From contig JAHLEZ010000001.1 of assembly GCA_020726505.1 (NCBI GenBank), positions 744,001-808,000 of the forward strand: a DNA stretch of 64,000 bases, written 5' to 3'. The translations under genes and the position numbers were made by a program. The stretch is from Leptodontidium sp. MPI-SDFR-AT-0119. Its lineage: Eukaryota > Ascomycota > Leotiomycetes > Helotiales > Leptodontidiaceae. Of this stretch, positions 32,431-44,752 are shown one piece after another; within the stretch, counting starts at the first letter, position 1; every line of letters begins with the position of its first letter. Under the pieces are notes generated by a model, which worked only from the letters and a program-made list of their open reading frames with translations, was not told where the DNA came from and searched no databases.

Positions 32431-33962
32431 ATGAACTCCCCCGAAAGCTCCGGTAAGTCCAGTCCAGTCCAGTCAGTCCATCCCCCGCTGGTCGCCTTGC
32501 CTTAGATCACCTTTAGTGTGGCACCGTCGCTCCTCTGTGGTAGCGCACTGCACCGGTAGCCGTAGCCTCGCTGACGAGAATATAATAAATTTACAGCCGC
32601 TTCATCTTCGCCATCTTTCGAAGGCAGCACAACACCACCTCCTTTGCCAGGCAACCCCCCAGCATTGACCAGGATGGCTTCTCTAGGAAATATCCCCCAG
32701 AATGAAAAGTCGAAGTCTTTTGAGTACGCTCCTCAAAATGCCCCCCAACCCCCCGCTCAATGCGCCTGGACGTGAATCACTGACTGACTCACTCTTGGTG
32801 TGCAGCATCGTCGAAACCTACAATCGTCTCCTGCACGAAGACCCCGAGATCACCATGCCGGTAGCAGCAATCGAGGCATTGATCGAGCTCCTGGTGCAAT
32901 CAAGCGCCGACACTGTCTACGAGTTTCTTGATTTGGTCAAGACCCAATCCGACTACCTGAAGTCCCGGATCCCCAACTCCATTTCCCTCTCTGCAGGTAC
33001 AGATTTGTTCCAGCGCTATATGATCAGTTCGATGAAGCCTACAAGCACCGGTGATTTCGAGACAGTACGACAACACTTGCTAAGCAACGGAAGGCTGTTT
33101 GTGAGCCGCGCAAAGGCCGCAAGAGAAAGAATTGCTGCGTATGGAAGACACTTTGTCCGCGATGGAAGTGTGGTTCTGACACACGGCGGATCGAGAGTTG
33201 TTGGTACACTGCTTGGAAAGGCTGCAGAGGCCAGTAAAACCGGGGGAAACGTCAGATTCAAGGTCATATACGTTATGAACGAAGCACGGAGCGCAGAGAG
33301 CAAAGCTGTTGTGTCTCTATTGAGGACCAAGGGGGTTCCAGTCGCCACAATTAGCGAAGGCGCCGTAGGTTATGCGATGGGCAAGGTCAACTTGGTCATT
33401 GTTGGTGCTGAAGGTGTCGTTGAGAATGGGGGCATCATATCGAGGCTGGGCACGTACCAAATTGCGCTGCTCGCAAAGGCGGCTGGAAAACCATTCTATG
33501 TTGCTGCGGAAAGGTATGGCTCAATTTTTGTTTTCAGGCCTCGAAGCTGGTCTATAGAGGCCGGCCCTTGTAGAGTCCCATCGCTTAAGGATTCAGACTA
33601 TCTTGCTTCATACTGCTAATATTTCATAGTCACAAATTCGTTCGGCTCTATCCTTTGGGGCAATACGATCTCGGGATCGACCAGCAGGTCATCGAATTCG
33701 AGACCGAGGACAAGAAAGAGTTGACGGATGACGAGAGAAAATTTGCGGACCGAACACCGACAGAAGAGTACTTCGGAAGCGTTGACCTACCCAAGCCGAA
33801 TGCCGCCGTAGATGCTGTCGATTTCACAGTGAGTCCTGATCCCGTACGCTAGAACATGCTAACACCAGATAGCCACCAGCCCTTGTTTCGGCGCTTATAA
33901 CTGAAACCGGCGTCTTGACGCCAAGTGCGGTCAGCGAGGAGTTGATCAGCATGTGGTATTGA
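32431..33962 (+). CDS. GCN3: translation initiation factor eIF2B subunit alpha
   Basis: Five exons (32431-32452, 32597-32723, 32806-33513, 33630-33828, 33873-33962) encode 381 residues. eIF2B is the guanine-nucleotide exchange factor for eIF2; the alpha subunit senses phosphorylated eIF2 and links amino-acid starvation to general control. The N-terminal about 50 residues are Ser/Pro-rich; the helical domain ('PVAAIEALIELLVQSSADTV') and the Rossmann-like domain ('VLTHGGSRVVGTLLGKA', 'VMNEARSAESKAVVSLLRTK', 'VIVGAEGVVENGGIISRLGT') are complete, as is the C-terminal 'YFGSVDLPK...LISMWY'. An ORF reading through intron 3 ends early after 'VAAERYG'; splicing joins AG to TCACAAATTC, restoring 'AAESHKFVRLYPL'. 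Confidence 0.95.
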
Positions 33963-35026
33963 TATCATAGTACTTCTGCTGAACAAGAATCGAATGTCTA
34001 CCAACGAAGCGACGGCATCGCCGCACCCCGGCACAATCTTTGGCTCATCTGGCCTCAAAGTCATAGGGGAACTCGCTAACGCACCAGTCACATCTGGGTG
34101 AAATACCCTGTTAAAACGGGATGGCAAGACCATATTGTTGTAGATAGAGGCGGAAAAGCCGTAGCATTCGTCCTATCTCATGTACAGATATTTGTCTACG
34201 ACCTGGAAGCCATCACGTAGCTACCTACGCTTCAGAGGCGAGCCAAGATATGGATGCAGAAAGGATATATCTTCAAATTGTCTTCTTTCTTTTGCTGCCT
34301 CTTCCTCCTTCAGATTCGCCATACTGTCCAAGCGGGCATGCAGCTCCTGTGTCATGAGAGTCTGACCTTGTTTCTTCGGCTACCTCTGTTGATAAGCTTT
34401 GCAGAAAGCACGGTCGGGGAATAACCCCGGAAAAAACGGGGTTCGTATTTCAAGGGTCTGCATTGATTTCCTAAGCCTTTCTGTCATCTGAAAATCCAAG
34501 TGGTTGCCCACTTCCCTCGTCTGCCTGTCGCGAACATGAATATGAGACTGATTATTGCTCCAAATATGTTTCAACTTGCATTCGGGTTGGCGTCTGAGAC
34601 CGTTTATTTGATATTGATCGTTGAGATCAAAACGAACCTAGCAAATGTTTCTTTGGCTTCTTTGTTTTTATGAAGTCACTTCTACGGAACAATATTCAAG
34701 TTTCGGACCGGGCCTTTACCGACCGGACACCTGATTTGTGTACGTCTCAGCTAATCCGGAGAGCTAAATCCCACTACGTTGAAACACCAACACGATCCAG
34801 CTGTGGTGAGAGCTTCAGCCAACGAAAGTGTGTCACTACCCTCGGCTTGAAACAAAACCATAGCCATTCGGTGCAGTCATCCAGATGCTCATAACCCGTA
34901 CAAAACTGGTAGCATCCCCTGGGGCAATCCCCGATTTGAGACGCCAGTAGTGTTTTTGTGGGATTCGATTGCGATTTGTCACGAGAAAAGAAACTCTCGA
35001 CATAGCTATCCAGCTGTTTCCCAGAG
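33963..35026. other. intergenic between GCN3 and the zinc-cluster gene
   Basis: About 1.06 kb with no recognised gene. It contains a small perfect hairpin (AACCCCG, seven-base loop, CGGGGTT at 34423-34443) and the promoter of the regulator at 35027. Confidence 0.4.
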
Positions 35027-37217
35027 ATGGTCAACACTGGGAAGGTCAGCATTCTTCTACTCTGAACTGTCATGGAATCTCACACTAACGTCCATCGCCC
35101 TTGAAGCCGTCAGCAGGCTGTGGTCGATGCCGTTCAAGGCGCATAAAGGTTCGTGGTGACCTCGAAGTAGAGCTTTCTCCGCTACGACATCGTTCTGACG
35201 AGGCGACTTCTAGTGCGATGAAGGTCGACCATCCTGCCTCAGATGTATGAAGTACAAGAAGCCATGTCCCGGATATCGAGACTGGACCGAAGACAAGCTC
35301 CGCTACAAGCCTCGAGCTCCACGCAACAAACCGACTGAAGATGCAATTCATGGGCCTTTGGTCCCTCGGATTAGAGGCAGCAGTCAAAGCAACACAACGG
35401 AATCTTTACCGCCCAGGCCGTCGAACTCCTGCGAGGGTTCTGCTGTTCAGCGCCGGCTTTCAACACCCAAACCGCCGATTTACAGACCTCTGATGGACCT
35501 AACCGATCTACAAGCAGAGTGTTTCTTCATTGCCAACTTCGTCAAGATTCCAGAAGCTGGCCCTAATAAAGGTTATCTGGATTTTGTGATCCCACTTCTG
35601 GATGCCCCAACTGCAAGTCGATGCTTGCCACTCGCATTTTCGGCTGTGGCGCTGGCCGCCTTTGGAGCGCATCAGCATTCTCCTGTTTCTCTGCCTAAGA
35701 CACGGAAGCTGTATCTCCAGGCTTTGAGTGAAATCAATCTCGCCCTGCGAGATCCAGTCCAGGCTCTGGATGATTCAGTAGTGGCCTCTGTCCTCCTTCT
35801 GGCAAAATTCGAGGTGATTATTTACTCTTGTCTAGGCGAAACCTCCCTTGTTATCTTATTACCACTCTAACGTCTGAATAGCAAATTTCACCGTCAGAAA
35901 TGGCTTTGAGAGGCTGGAAATCTCACGTAGATGGAGCTTTGACACTCCTGAAAGCACGATCAGCTGAACAAAGGCAGAGCCGTTACGGATCAGACTTTGC
36001 CATCGCTGTTCGAGAGCACATGGTTTGGCTCCCGCCTGGCTGGGTTTCTTGAATGTTTTTTCTGACCTATGGTAGATTCCAATTTGCATCTCCGTTGGAG
36101 AACCACTGGATCCCGAGTTCGACTGGTTGACAAATACAGACGATTTTGACAAGTCGTTTGCGCAATTGAACATTGCGATGTCAAGCCTACAGGCTGACAA
36201 CAAATATACTACGAGTCTTGCGGAGAGATCGACCGAAAACATTGAGAAAGTCATCCAGCTGCTTCGAAGGGCTGAACTCCTGGAGCAACAGTATGCGGAC
36301 TGGCTGGCTGCTCTCTCGTCATCATGGGTAGTCGAGATAACTGACTGGAGCGACTTCAAGCCTTCAAACATTTTCACTTCTCTCGTGTATCCTGGCAGAC
36401 TATACTCGTTTGGGGAATTTTGGATGGCGAATAAATGCAACATTGCACGCTCGTGCAGGCTTCTAATATGGTCCACCATCTTGAGGTGCATAGCATGGCT
36501 AAGCGGCCCCCATGAGTACATGATGACAACGGAGTATGCGGAAGGGTCAAGGAAATGCCGCACCCTCATCAAGGATATTATTTCAAGCGTTCCATATGTA
36601 AGTTTCCTTCGGTTTTACTCAGATGTTCCCGAGGAGCTCCAGCGAAACCCGAGGCACCTCCGCCCTTGATGAATACCTAGTATCTTCATCAGTCTTGGCA
36701 CAATGAATCCTCACAAATTGAGCTTCTTGACTTTAACTAAGACTTCACATAGTATTTCGGGTGGACGACAAAGACAAGCCCAGAAAAAGCCAACATGTTC
36801 GAACACAGCGCCGAGTTCCAAGCCTCAACGACAGGTCGGTCAGGCGCCACCCTGCTCTGGCCTCTCTATGTCATCTCAACCTCAGACTTTGCGTCGCCCT
36901 CGGAGCGTGATTATCTCCGGGGAAAAATGAGATACATCGCTGAGAATCTCGGGGTGAACCAAGCTGCCCTTGCGCTAAAGGTAAGAATCTCGTAGACATT
37001 GCTATTACTAGAAGATGCCAAGGCTAATCCTTGTGAGTTCTCCCAGGATGTGCTATTGCATCCATCGAGGTTCATCGAGCGAGATAGCCAGACGTTCGGC
37101 CAGCAGCAGCCTACGCCTGAACAGCTCGACCGGGAGGGGAAGCCTTTGGTTGAGCAACATATCAATGTTACCCACAAGCCCGACTGGATTGGCAACAGCC
37201 TCAAGCAGGCTTTATGA
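35027..37217 (+). CDS. Zn(II)2Cys6 transcription factor
   Basis: Seven exons (35027-35044, 35107-35148, 35214-35813, 35882-36022, 36076-36597, 36753-36980, 37047-37217) give 573 residues. The zinc cluster is only visible after splicing the first two introns: Cys at residues 11, 14, 21, 28, 31 and 38 with spacing C-x2-C-x6-C-x6-C-x2-C-x6-C, followed by 'PGYRDW' typical of this class. The remainder is a fungal-specific regulatory domain with 'RCLPLAFSAVALAAFGAH', 'LRGWKSHVDGALTLLKAR', 'CNIARSCRLLIWSTILRCI' and a C-terminal 'RYIAENLGVNQAALAL'. It should be a nuclear DNA-binding regulator of unknown target. The 155-nt intron after 'ISSVPY' is the least certain junction. Exon 1 is only 18 bases, so an N-terminus lacking the zinc cluster is a likely automatic misannotation. 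Confidence 0.85.
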
Positions 37218-37668
37218 TTTATGAGAGAAGAAAGAATTGTTCTAGCCTGTGATGGACTTTGAAGATCTGTGACTCTGTTGCCCAAATTGTTTTTGCCTTA
37301 CAATGACAGGTGCCCAGCTCTGCAGGCTTTCTCGATTACTGAATCTTAGCGGCGTTAAATTCGTGAACCATTTTTATTGTAAAGAACTTTCCCAACGTGT
37401 ACTTGCACTGTGGGCATAACTTATCGCAGCTTGGAAAACCCCAGTACGAATAGTTGGCAAAGTCGAGGATTAAATAAATGACATTGCAACGAGTTCGTCA
37501 TTGTCAGCAGTGAAAGCTCTATCTATCAGACCCTCTGCCTGGACTTTTAGACCCTGTTGGTTTACTAACCAACGCCTCACCCAATTTCTATGAAACTGCT
37601 CTGTGCAGGCTAGTAAAAATCACTACACGCAATAGGATTGATCAATCTATCTCCCCCAAAAAATCAAA
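37218..37668. other. intergenic between convergent genes
   Basis: About 450 bases of AT-rich 3' flanks shared by the regulator gene and the NADH dehydrogenase gene. No feature was recognised. Confidence 0.4.
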
Positions 37669-39876
37669 CTACCAGTTCATGAGATCTACCCACTGTTAGT
37701 ACATCATGATTTTAAAGGAAGAAACAACTTACCTCTTCCAAATAGAGCCCTCTTTGCCCAGTCCATTGCCAGTAAAATTCTCGTTCTGAAGCTTACACTT
37801 TGGGCAAAGTAAATGCTCCTCCAAGCATACACAGCCCAGAGACCACCAGTCAATTTCCAGCCACCACCCAAATCAAAGACCGCGGCGTTTCCAACGTAAG
37901 CCAAGCTGCCCAAATGATGGTATTCGAAGGCCTTGTAGACGGCCTCATCCAGATCGCCATAGCTCACATCATTGACTTTCAGTCCTGGGGCGGCCCGCGC
38001 CATCTTGTTGAATTTGTGTCCGAGGTACTGACCCTGTTGGTGAGCACGCTGTGCTGTCGCAGGCAAAGAGGTGAGCTTGCTGTCAATTTGCATCAAAAGC
38101 TCGCGCATCTCGCCAAAGTCGAGGGTTCCAGACTGATCTTTGTCGTAAGCAGCAAAAAGCTTGTCTAATCGCTTCAAGTGGTCCGCAGCTTGTGGGAACC
38201 TCTTCCGGACTTTCTGGGCAATCTCCCGCCATTCGCTAAATGTAATCTGCACCGTCTCCGGGTCCTTCCCCTTCTCCCATGCAAGAGTACGGAGGAAAGT
38301 TACTAAGTGGTCTGCAACGTTATTTTGCACAGTTGCGCAGTCCCCAATGGCATAAACGTCCCCGAGAGGTGTACCATTGAGACGAAGGTGGGTATCTGTC
38401 TCGAGAGCGTGCCTGTTCGACTGGACTGCGCCAAGTACGTCAGAGATGCGCTGGCAGAATTCAGTTTGTGAAACTCCAGTAGACCAGAGGCAAAATCCCA
38501 TTGGTAGCTCCTTGGTGATAGTCTCCCCATTTTCACCCTTTTGCGTGAACAAAATTCTATCGTTCCTCACTTCCTTGACTCGAGAGTTGGTAAGAATCTC
38601 CACCTGGTCGCGGGCAAAGCGCTCCTCGGCGTACTTTGAAAGAGCCTCGTCGTAGGTATTGAGAATGTGTCCTCGGCTTTGAATAAGATGGACTGATATC
38701 TCATTCCTAAGAATCTTGGGGAAATGGGCTGTGAGGTCTTCATTAAGAAGATCAAAAAGCTCAGCAGCAAATTCTACTCCTGTAGGGCCACCTCCACTGA
38801 CTACAAAGGAAAGCAGTCGTCTCCGTTCTTCGTCAGACGTGGTTGGCAGACATGCATATTCCAGATTCGTGAGGATATGGTTCCGAATCTTCTGAGCATC
38901 ATCAATATCCTGTGGTATATTCCTAGTTAGCAATACCCCTTGAGTTATAACACAAAGGTGTCACTTTGGATTGGGACGTGTGAAGATGGAGAACTTGAAA
39001 CGAAATGTAGTCACTTGCCTTGAGAAAATGACAGTGCTCCAAGCCAGTGACACCGTGGGGATTGGTCGTTGACCCTACTCCAATGACCAACTTATCATAT
39101 GGAAGATAGAATCGAACTTCATTGCCTTCGTTATCCTTCTGTGACAGCTCCACGAGCTTTTCCGAAAACTCGATATTCTCTGCCGATGCCCGGAGGAAAT
39201 GGCCTCTAACTCTTGCGACAATTCTTCTGATTGGTTCAACTAGGGACCGGAACTCGAGAGTGCCAACAGTGGCGGATGGTAACATGGGCGTAAACAAGAA
39301 GTAGTTCGTAGGCGAGACAAGTGTGACATGATATTCTTCTGGGTTCAGTGTCTTCAACAGCGCTACACTTCCCCATCCACCCCCAAGTACGACCAACTTC
39401 GGCTTGTCTTTTTGTCTCTGCATTTCCGCGCAGTCATCATCATCGATTTGTACCTCTGCGATAGGAAGATTCTTGGGGCCCCCTCGTCGAGGACTCAAGG
39501 CTATCTCGGAGACCTGAATATCCCTGAATGACGGGTCCTCCCGGTATGTCGAAGCATCGTACAGGAAGAAGGCTGCTACTGCAACACCAAAAACTATGAT
39601 GGAACCTCCAATCAATGCAGCAGACCGGTATGCGAAGTTCACAAGCCAGGATCGCTGTTGTGGAAGTGGTTTACCAGAGACAAAGCGTATGCCCTGCGAT
39701 CGGAGGAGCTGCTGCCATTGCGCTTGACGGTCTAACGGCGTAGGTCGAAGGAACTTGCGATTGGAGTGGTAAGATCTTGTATTTATTCGTTGCGAGAGAA
39801 GGCAAGAGGTGCGTGTTGTTGTTGTTCCATGGAAGCCGAACCGCGCAACGCAGACGGGAGCTCGCTGCTTCAGCAT
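37669..39876 (-). CDS. NDE1: external alternative NADH:ubiquinone oxidoreductase with EF-hand
   Basis: Three exons, 39019-39876, 37733-38909 and 37669-37685, encode 683 residues. The enzyme oxidises cytosolic NADH at the outer face of the mitochondrial inner membrane and feeds ubiquinone without pumping protons. A basic presequence (to about residue 45) is followed by a hydrophobic anchor 'IIVFGVAVAAFFLYDA', the FAD-binding 'VVLGGGWGSVALLKTL' (about 160), the NADH-binding 'VVSGGGPTGVEFAAEL' (about 320) and an insertion with an EF-hand loop DKDQSGTLDFGE (about 540), as in the calcium-dependent Neurospora enzyme. Intron 1 has the non-canonical donor AAG|GCAAGT: only a GC-AG intron joins 'CHFLK' to 'DIDDAQKIR'. 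The last exon codes five residues (DLMNW). Confidence 0.93.
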
Positions 39877-40683
39877 TGCACCAATTGGATGCTGGTTGGG
39901 ATTGTAGAAGTATCCTAGAATGCGTAGATCATATTTAGAGGAGCAGAGAGTCGTATTGATAACGAGCGTAAAGAAAGCAATAGGGATGGCGGCCAAGAGA
40001 GAGGTAGGTGAGGGGGAGGGAGGTGGTTGGTGGTGGTGAATTGAGTTGCGAAGCTGAAGCTTCTTATCCAGCGCGGCAGAGCAGAGCAGAGCAGGGGGAG
40101 CGAGGGAGGGAGGGCTGTCTGACGTAGTCACTTTGCATCGCAGCCATGCACGGAAGACACGGACTGTGATCCACCACTTACTGCACTTTACCACCAGCCC
40201 GCTCCGGTTTGGACGGAACGGCGAAGGCAAGAAAAGCAGAAAGCAGAAGAAAAATTCCAAAAAAGGTGGACTTAGCTTAGCTGTACGTAAAGTCCAATAT
40301 TCGGATCTGTCTTTGGTAGAGCTACGACCAACGGCCATCGTGTTTTTGCTTATTCGGCTACAGGAAACTCTTGGTTGATAAATATCATCTCACAAATATA
40401 TACAGAGGAAAGGAAGGGTTAGTTAGATCAGCGGTTTCTTGGGTCCATAAAAAATACACCAGTACGAAGATTGCTCAATTCGAACTGTTGAAACGAATGC
40501 TAAATAATGCCTCGAGTATCACGGTAGACGACAGTTCCATCCTCTCAGCCCAGACGCCAACCCAACCCACCGGGTAATACCCATACCAGAGAACTCCATG
40601 CAAACCGACACCTTGAAACCAATTCCCCGGCGCCGTAGTGATCCCTCCAATGTTACATTCCAACGCCATCATCCTTTGAATGC
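39877..40683. other. intergenic, NDE1 leader and GID8 3' flank
   Basis: The frame of NDE1 is open upstream to about 40338, but that extension is low-complexity leader DNA (GGGAGG and GGTGGT runs, AGAGC repeats near 40078-40093) and has no presequence character, so the start at 39876 is preferred. No other gene was seen. Confidence 0.5.
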
Positions 40684-41940
40684 TCATGTTATCATACGCT
40701 CGTGTCCGTTCTCGATGGAACTGCCTTTCTCATCTCCATCAAGCCCAAGCTCCATATGAGACGGCAAGTCTTTCTTGCTTTGCCTCGCCGTATCCTCTGC
40801 CCAAGCTCGTAAGCGAACAAGGCTTCGAATAGCAGCATCCCGTCTTGCATTTTGAACTGTCAGTATGGCTTTATTGACACGATCAGCAACTGTTCGCCTA
40901 AGCTCCGGTCGTAACAGCGCGGCAAGGGGTGGCTCAAGACTATCCGGAGGGAAGACTAGCAGTGCCATTGTCCTCTCGAGGTCCTCCATGAACTCATCGT
41001 TTGTAGGTGCCCTTGGTGCTAGTTGGGTACTAGCAAAGGTCAGGGCCGGAGTGAGATCTCCCTTTCCTCCTGGTGTCGCATTGCAAACTCGAATCAACTC
41101 CACGAGTTGCAAACGAAGAAGTGCAAAATGTAAAGACGGGTTACTGTCCAGGACCTATATCCGATCAGGTCAGCTTGGGAATGCGCCATGATTGATATTG
41201 AAATGACATGTGGACGTTGTTTTGCTCATACTGAGGACTGAAGTTGGATAATTTTTCTCATCACCGACCCGAAGGCTATATGAGTGGTGCATGAAACTTT
41301 CTAATCATAGCAAAGGAAAGGAAACAAAATGGAAGTGGGGTGCTGCTGACCTGGGGTTCAAGCTCGTTAAGAGCTTCAACAGCTTCTTGGATATTGCCTG
41401 AGTGGATAGAATGCTGTATCTGACGTCGAGCCCTCAACGATTCTTCCTCCTGTTGCGGTCGTAGATTCGCTTCTTTGGAGAATTTGGCAGCGGCAGATGG
41501 ATAGCCTTCGGTCGTGAGGTAGTCGAAGATGAGGGCATTGATATCACTATTGACGCAAATCAGGGTCAGCTTTCGAGTTTCGATTTCCATCTCGCAGTAC
41601 GGTCGGTTTGCTTTCAGGGCAATGGATCAGATAGACAACTAAATTTGTTCTCCGCATGCGTAATTTTTAGGAGAGATTCCCAGTTGATGAACGTCATCAT
41701 GTTGGTGTGCCGATGAAAGAGTTGAAGGGGGGCCAGACAGGCAACCAGGCCAGCCAGTGTCTCATGTGGCAGCAGAACGTACCTTTTCAGCGGCTTGACA
41801 TCCTCAGCGCGTCTCTCGAAAGTATGCCGGAGAGGGGTGGTGGTGGAAGCTGTAGATGAAGCCTGGTAGCGGTCAGCGCCATCTTGGGAGGGAGGGGGCG
41901 GTGGGGGTGAGCTCACCATTCTCGCAGCTGTGCTCATCAT
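40684..41940 (-). CDS. GID8: GID/CTLH ubiquitin ligase complex subunit Gid8
   Basis: Three exons, 41783-41940, 41351-41546 and 40684-41154, encode 274 residues. Gid8 is a scaffold of the GID/CTLH E3 ligase that degrades gluconeogenic enzymes when glucose returns. After a Ser/Pro/Thr-rich N-terminus, the LisH motif 'DINALIFDYLTTEGYPSAAA' begins exon 2, followed by the CTLH segment 'RRQIQHSIHSGNIQEAVEAL' and, in exon 3, the CRA domain ('LHFALLRLQLVELIR', 'MEDLERTMALLVF'). The start has two adjacent Met codons (MMSTAARM). It is divergent from URK1. Confidence 0.92.
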
Positions 41941-42464
41941 CTAGTCTCCATAGGTCATTGATTTGTGCGCGGAAGGGCCGGAGTGTCCAGCACTGCGCCT
42001 TGAAAGTCTCGAGAAGAGTGAAAGAATATGAGGTTATGTTGGGAGGAGGAAGTAGGGCAAGAAAGCAGAGATTTCGAGAGGTTTATAAAGTTGCGAACGT
42101 CGAGCTCAAGCGAAGCAAGCTAGCAGCCTAGTGCGGCTTCTGAAGGGAGCTAGCCCGACTAAGGAAGGTGGCTCGAGGGACATTGGCAGGGCATGGGATG
42201 GAGGATCTCGCATTTCACTTCGACTTCTTTTCCTTTCCAAGCTTCCTCTTCCTCTTCACCGTCGATTTAATTCCCCCTAAGAAAGATACTTCGCAATACC
42301 TTCAGGCCATGATATAAGTCAACTTCAAAGCTCTGGGCCATATGAAAGCCCGTGCAATAGCGATCGATCGCTGAGGAAACAATACAGCACCTACTCGACG
42401 ACGCTTGGCTCCTTCAGCTCGCCTCTATCAAAGCCAGACGGCCTACTCCGACTCAACCTCGACC
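41941..42464. promoter_or_regulatory. divergent promoter region of GID8 and URK1
   Basis: 524 bases between the two start codons. A pyrimidine-rich stretch (CTTTTCCTTTCC to CTCTTCCTCTTC, about 42226-42258) points toward URK1. There is no coding frame of interest beyond readthrough of the URK1 frame. Confidence 0.45.
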
Positions 42465-44752
42465 ATGACGGACGCCGTGAGCAAAAGAGCACACTATTCG
42501 CCGCCATGGGCAGATGTGAGCATTATTGGGATTGCTGGCTCTTCGGGGTCTGGCAAATCGACCTTGTCTCATGCCATCGTGTCGAAGTTGAGCCTTCCGT
42601 GGGTCGTGATTCTTTCCATGGTACGCAACTGCTGGAACGTGGAAGCCTTCAGTGCTGACTTCGCCCCAGGATTCCTTCTACAAGTCATTGGACGAAGAAT
42701 CATCTCGCAAAGCATTTCGAAATGAATACGATTTTGACTCTCCAGATGCCATTGATTTCGATGTATTGGTCGATCGGTTACGTGACTTGAAAGCCGGGTA
42801 CCCATTCCCGTCCCATCTCATTCCAAGCTCTGAAACTGCTCAATCGCACAGCTCTACTAGTTTCGAAAGCTTTCACGCACTGACCCTCTCGTAGGAAGAG
42901 GGCTGAAATTCCAATCTATTCCTTCGCAAAGCATGCGAGAGAAAAGGAGACAACCTCCATCTACTCTCCCCATGTTCTCGTCCTGGAAGGAATTTTTGCA
43001 TTGTACGATCCAAGGGTGCTTGAGCTCCTGGATATGAAGGTTGGCCGGCTTGTCCGATCTTCCTGTACTTGCTCTGATTTATTTTGCTAGATTTTCTGCG
43101 AAGCAGATGCCGACACTTGCTTGTCTCGAAGAAGTAAATCAGAGCCATTGTTAATCAAGTCTGTTGGCTAATCTAGCCCTAGTACTAAGAGATGTCTCGG
43201 AGCGTGGTAGAGATATCGAAGGCTGTATCAAACAGTGGTTCCTCTACGTGAAACCGAATTTCGAGCAGTATGTTGAGCCTCAGAGAAAAGTGGCAGGTGT
43301 GTTTTCATGAGGAACATATTGTCACCTTCCCCCTAATTTTGCGTAGACATCATTGTTCCTCGAGGGGTGGAAAACAGGGTCGCCATCAGTTAGTACATCT
43401 GCTTGGCGTATGAATCCACGATCTGACTTTTCGCAGCAATGGTGATTCAATACATCGAACGCAAGCTGATTGAGAAATCAAAAGCTCATAGGGCTGAGCT
43501 AAAGAAGCTAGGACAGGTATGAGAATCTTTCGCATCTTCCATGTGCTGCAAGTGATGTGATACCGACCTGCCAGTAGCTCATGGTTTTCGAAGGCGAAGG
43601 GCTCTCTCTACTTGCTACCGTATTTCTAGCTTTGCTAATCTGTGATCGTGGGTGCAGAGCAGTGATGACGAACCTCTGTCCGATAACGTGCTTCTACTGG
43701 AGCAAACATCACAACTACGGGGAATGAACACGATAATTCAGGACATAGACACATCTACTGAAGACTTCATATTCTACTTTGACCGTCTGTCGTCGCTTCT
43801 GGTTGAACAGTAAGTCCATGAAGCATCAGAGGGTGATGAAAACTTGGTTCTAAATTCCCCAGTGCCATGAACAAAATTTACTTCAAGCAAACTATCGTGG
43901 AGACACCCACAGGCAACAAATACCACGGCTTGTTGGCAACGGGAGAAACTAGCGCGGTTGTTAGTAAGTGCCTCCGGGTTTTACTTCTTCCTTGGTTGAT
44001 TTGTGTGAGGATGAGGGGCGAGCACTCTTCGAGTATGCTCCAAACCAGTGTTAGAATTTTGCAGCTCTTCATCGAACTTGACAAGAGCCAGCTTTACTGA
44101 TTTGGAGGTTGCTTGCAGTTCTTCGTGCTGGTTCGGCTTTTGAGACTGGCCTGAAGCGTGTTCTTCCAGACTGCCGGACAGGCAGGTTGCTCATTCAGTC
44201 CAACATCCGCACCGGGGAACCGGAATTACACTATCTCAAACTCCCAGAACATATTGAAAGTCATGACAGCGTTTTGATACTTGACCCACAAGTAAGTAAC
44301 GCGAGCACCCTCGTCTCACGGTCTCTGTTTACTTCTGCTTAGCCGCCCGAGGCAACGCAGTTCTAGCCGACATCACAATTCTAGCAATTACTTTCTGGGA
44401 GACGCTGACAGTGAACTTGTTAGATGAGTAGTGGAGGTGCAGCCTTGATGGCTGTGCAAGTTTTGGTGGATCATGGGGTCCCTGAAGAAAAGATCGTCTT
44501 CGTCACTTACTTTGCAGGACGCATGGGGTTGATGAGGTTGACAAAGGTTTTTCCGGAGGTGAAGATTGTCGTCTGCACAATTGTCGCTGATTTTGAGGAG
44601 AGGGTATGTTCGATTAGTTTTCTCATGTGGTTTTTGATATCCAGTCGTCACCCGACGTCTCTTAGGGTTATCTACTTTTCCTAAGGAGACCTTTACTAGT
44701 TTCAAGCTAACCGATGAATCAGTGGATCGAACGCAAGTACTTCGGCTGTTAA
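42465..44752 (+). CDS. URK1: uridine kinase with C-terminal UPRT-like domain
   Basis: Twelve exons (42465-42620, 42670-42797, 42895-43039, 43091-43133, 43183-43296, 43347-43388, 43437-43516, 43658-43809, 43863-43963, 44119-44291, 44424-44603, 44723-44752) encode 447 residues. The enzyme phosphorylates uridine and cytidine to UMP and CMP in pyrimidine salvage. The P-loop GSSGSGKS is at residues 25-32; 'DSFYKSLDEE', 'YDFDSPDAIDFD', 'VLVLEGIFALYD' and 'RRILRDVSERGRDI' mark the kinase domain. The second half resembles uracil phosphoribosyltransferase ('GETSAVVILRAGSAFETGL'), but its PRPP loop reads DPQMSSGGAAL rather than the active DPMLATGGT form, as in other eukaryotic fused kinases, so it is probably not catalytic. 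The final exon encodes nine residues plus stop. Confidence 0.93.

Noticed and set aside
34423..34443. perfect 7-bp hairpin (AACCCCG ... CGGGGTT)
   Set aside because: Too short and isolated to call a regulatory element; expected by chance in a window of this size.
36623..36679. possible extra 57-nt exon in the zinc-cluster gene
   Set aside because: It would need a 25-nt upstream intron, below the usual fungal minimum, and it adds residues without family resemblance.
39877..40338. 154-codon N-terminal extension of NDE1
   Set aside because: Low-complexity leader sequence; the mitochondrial presequence starts at the Met at 39876.
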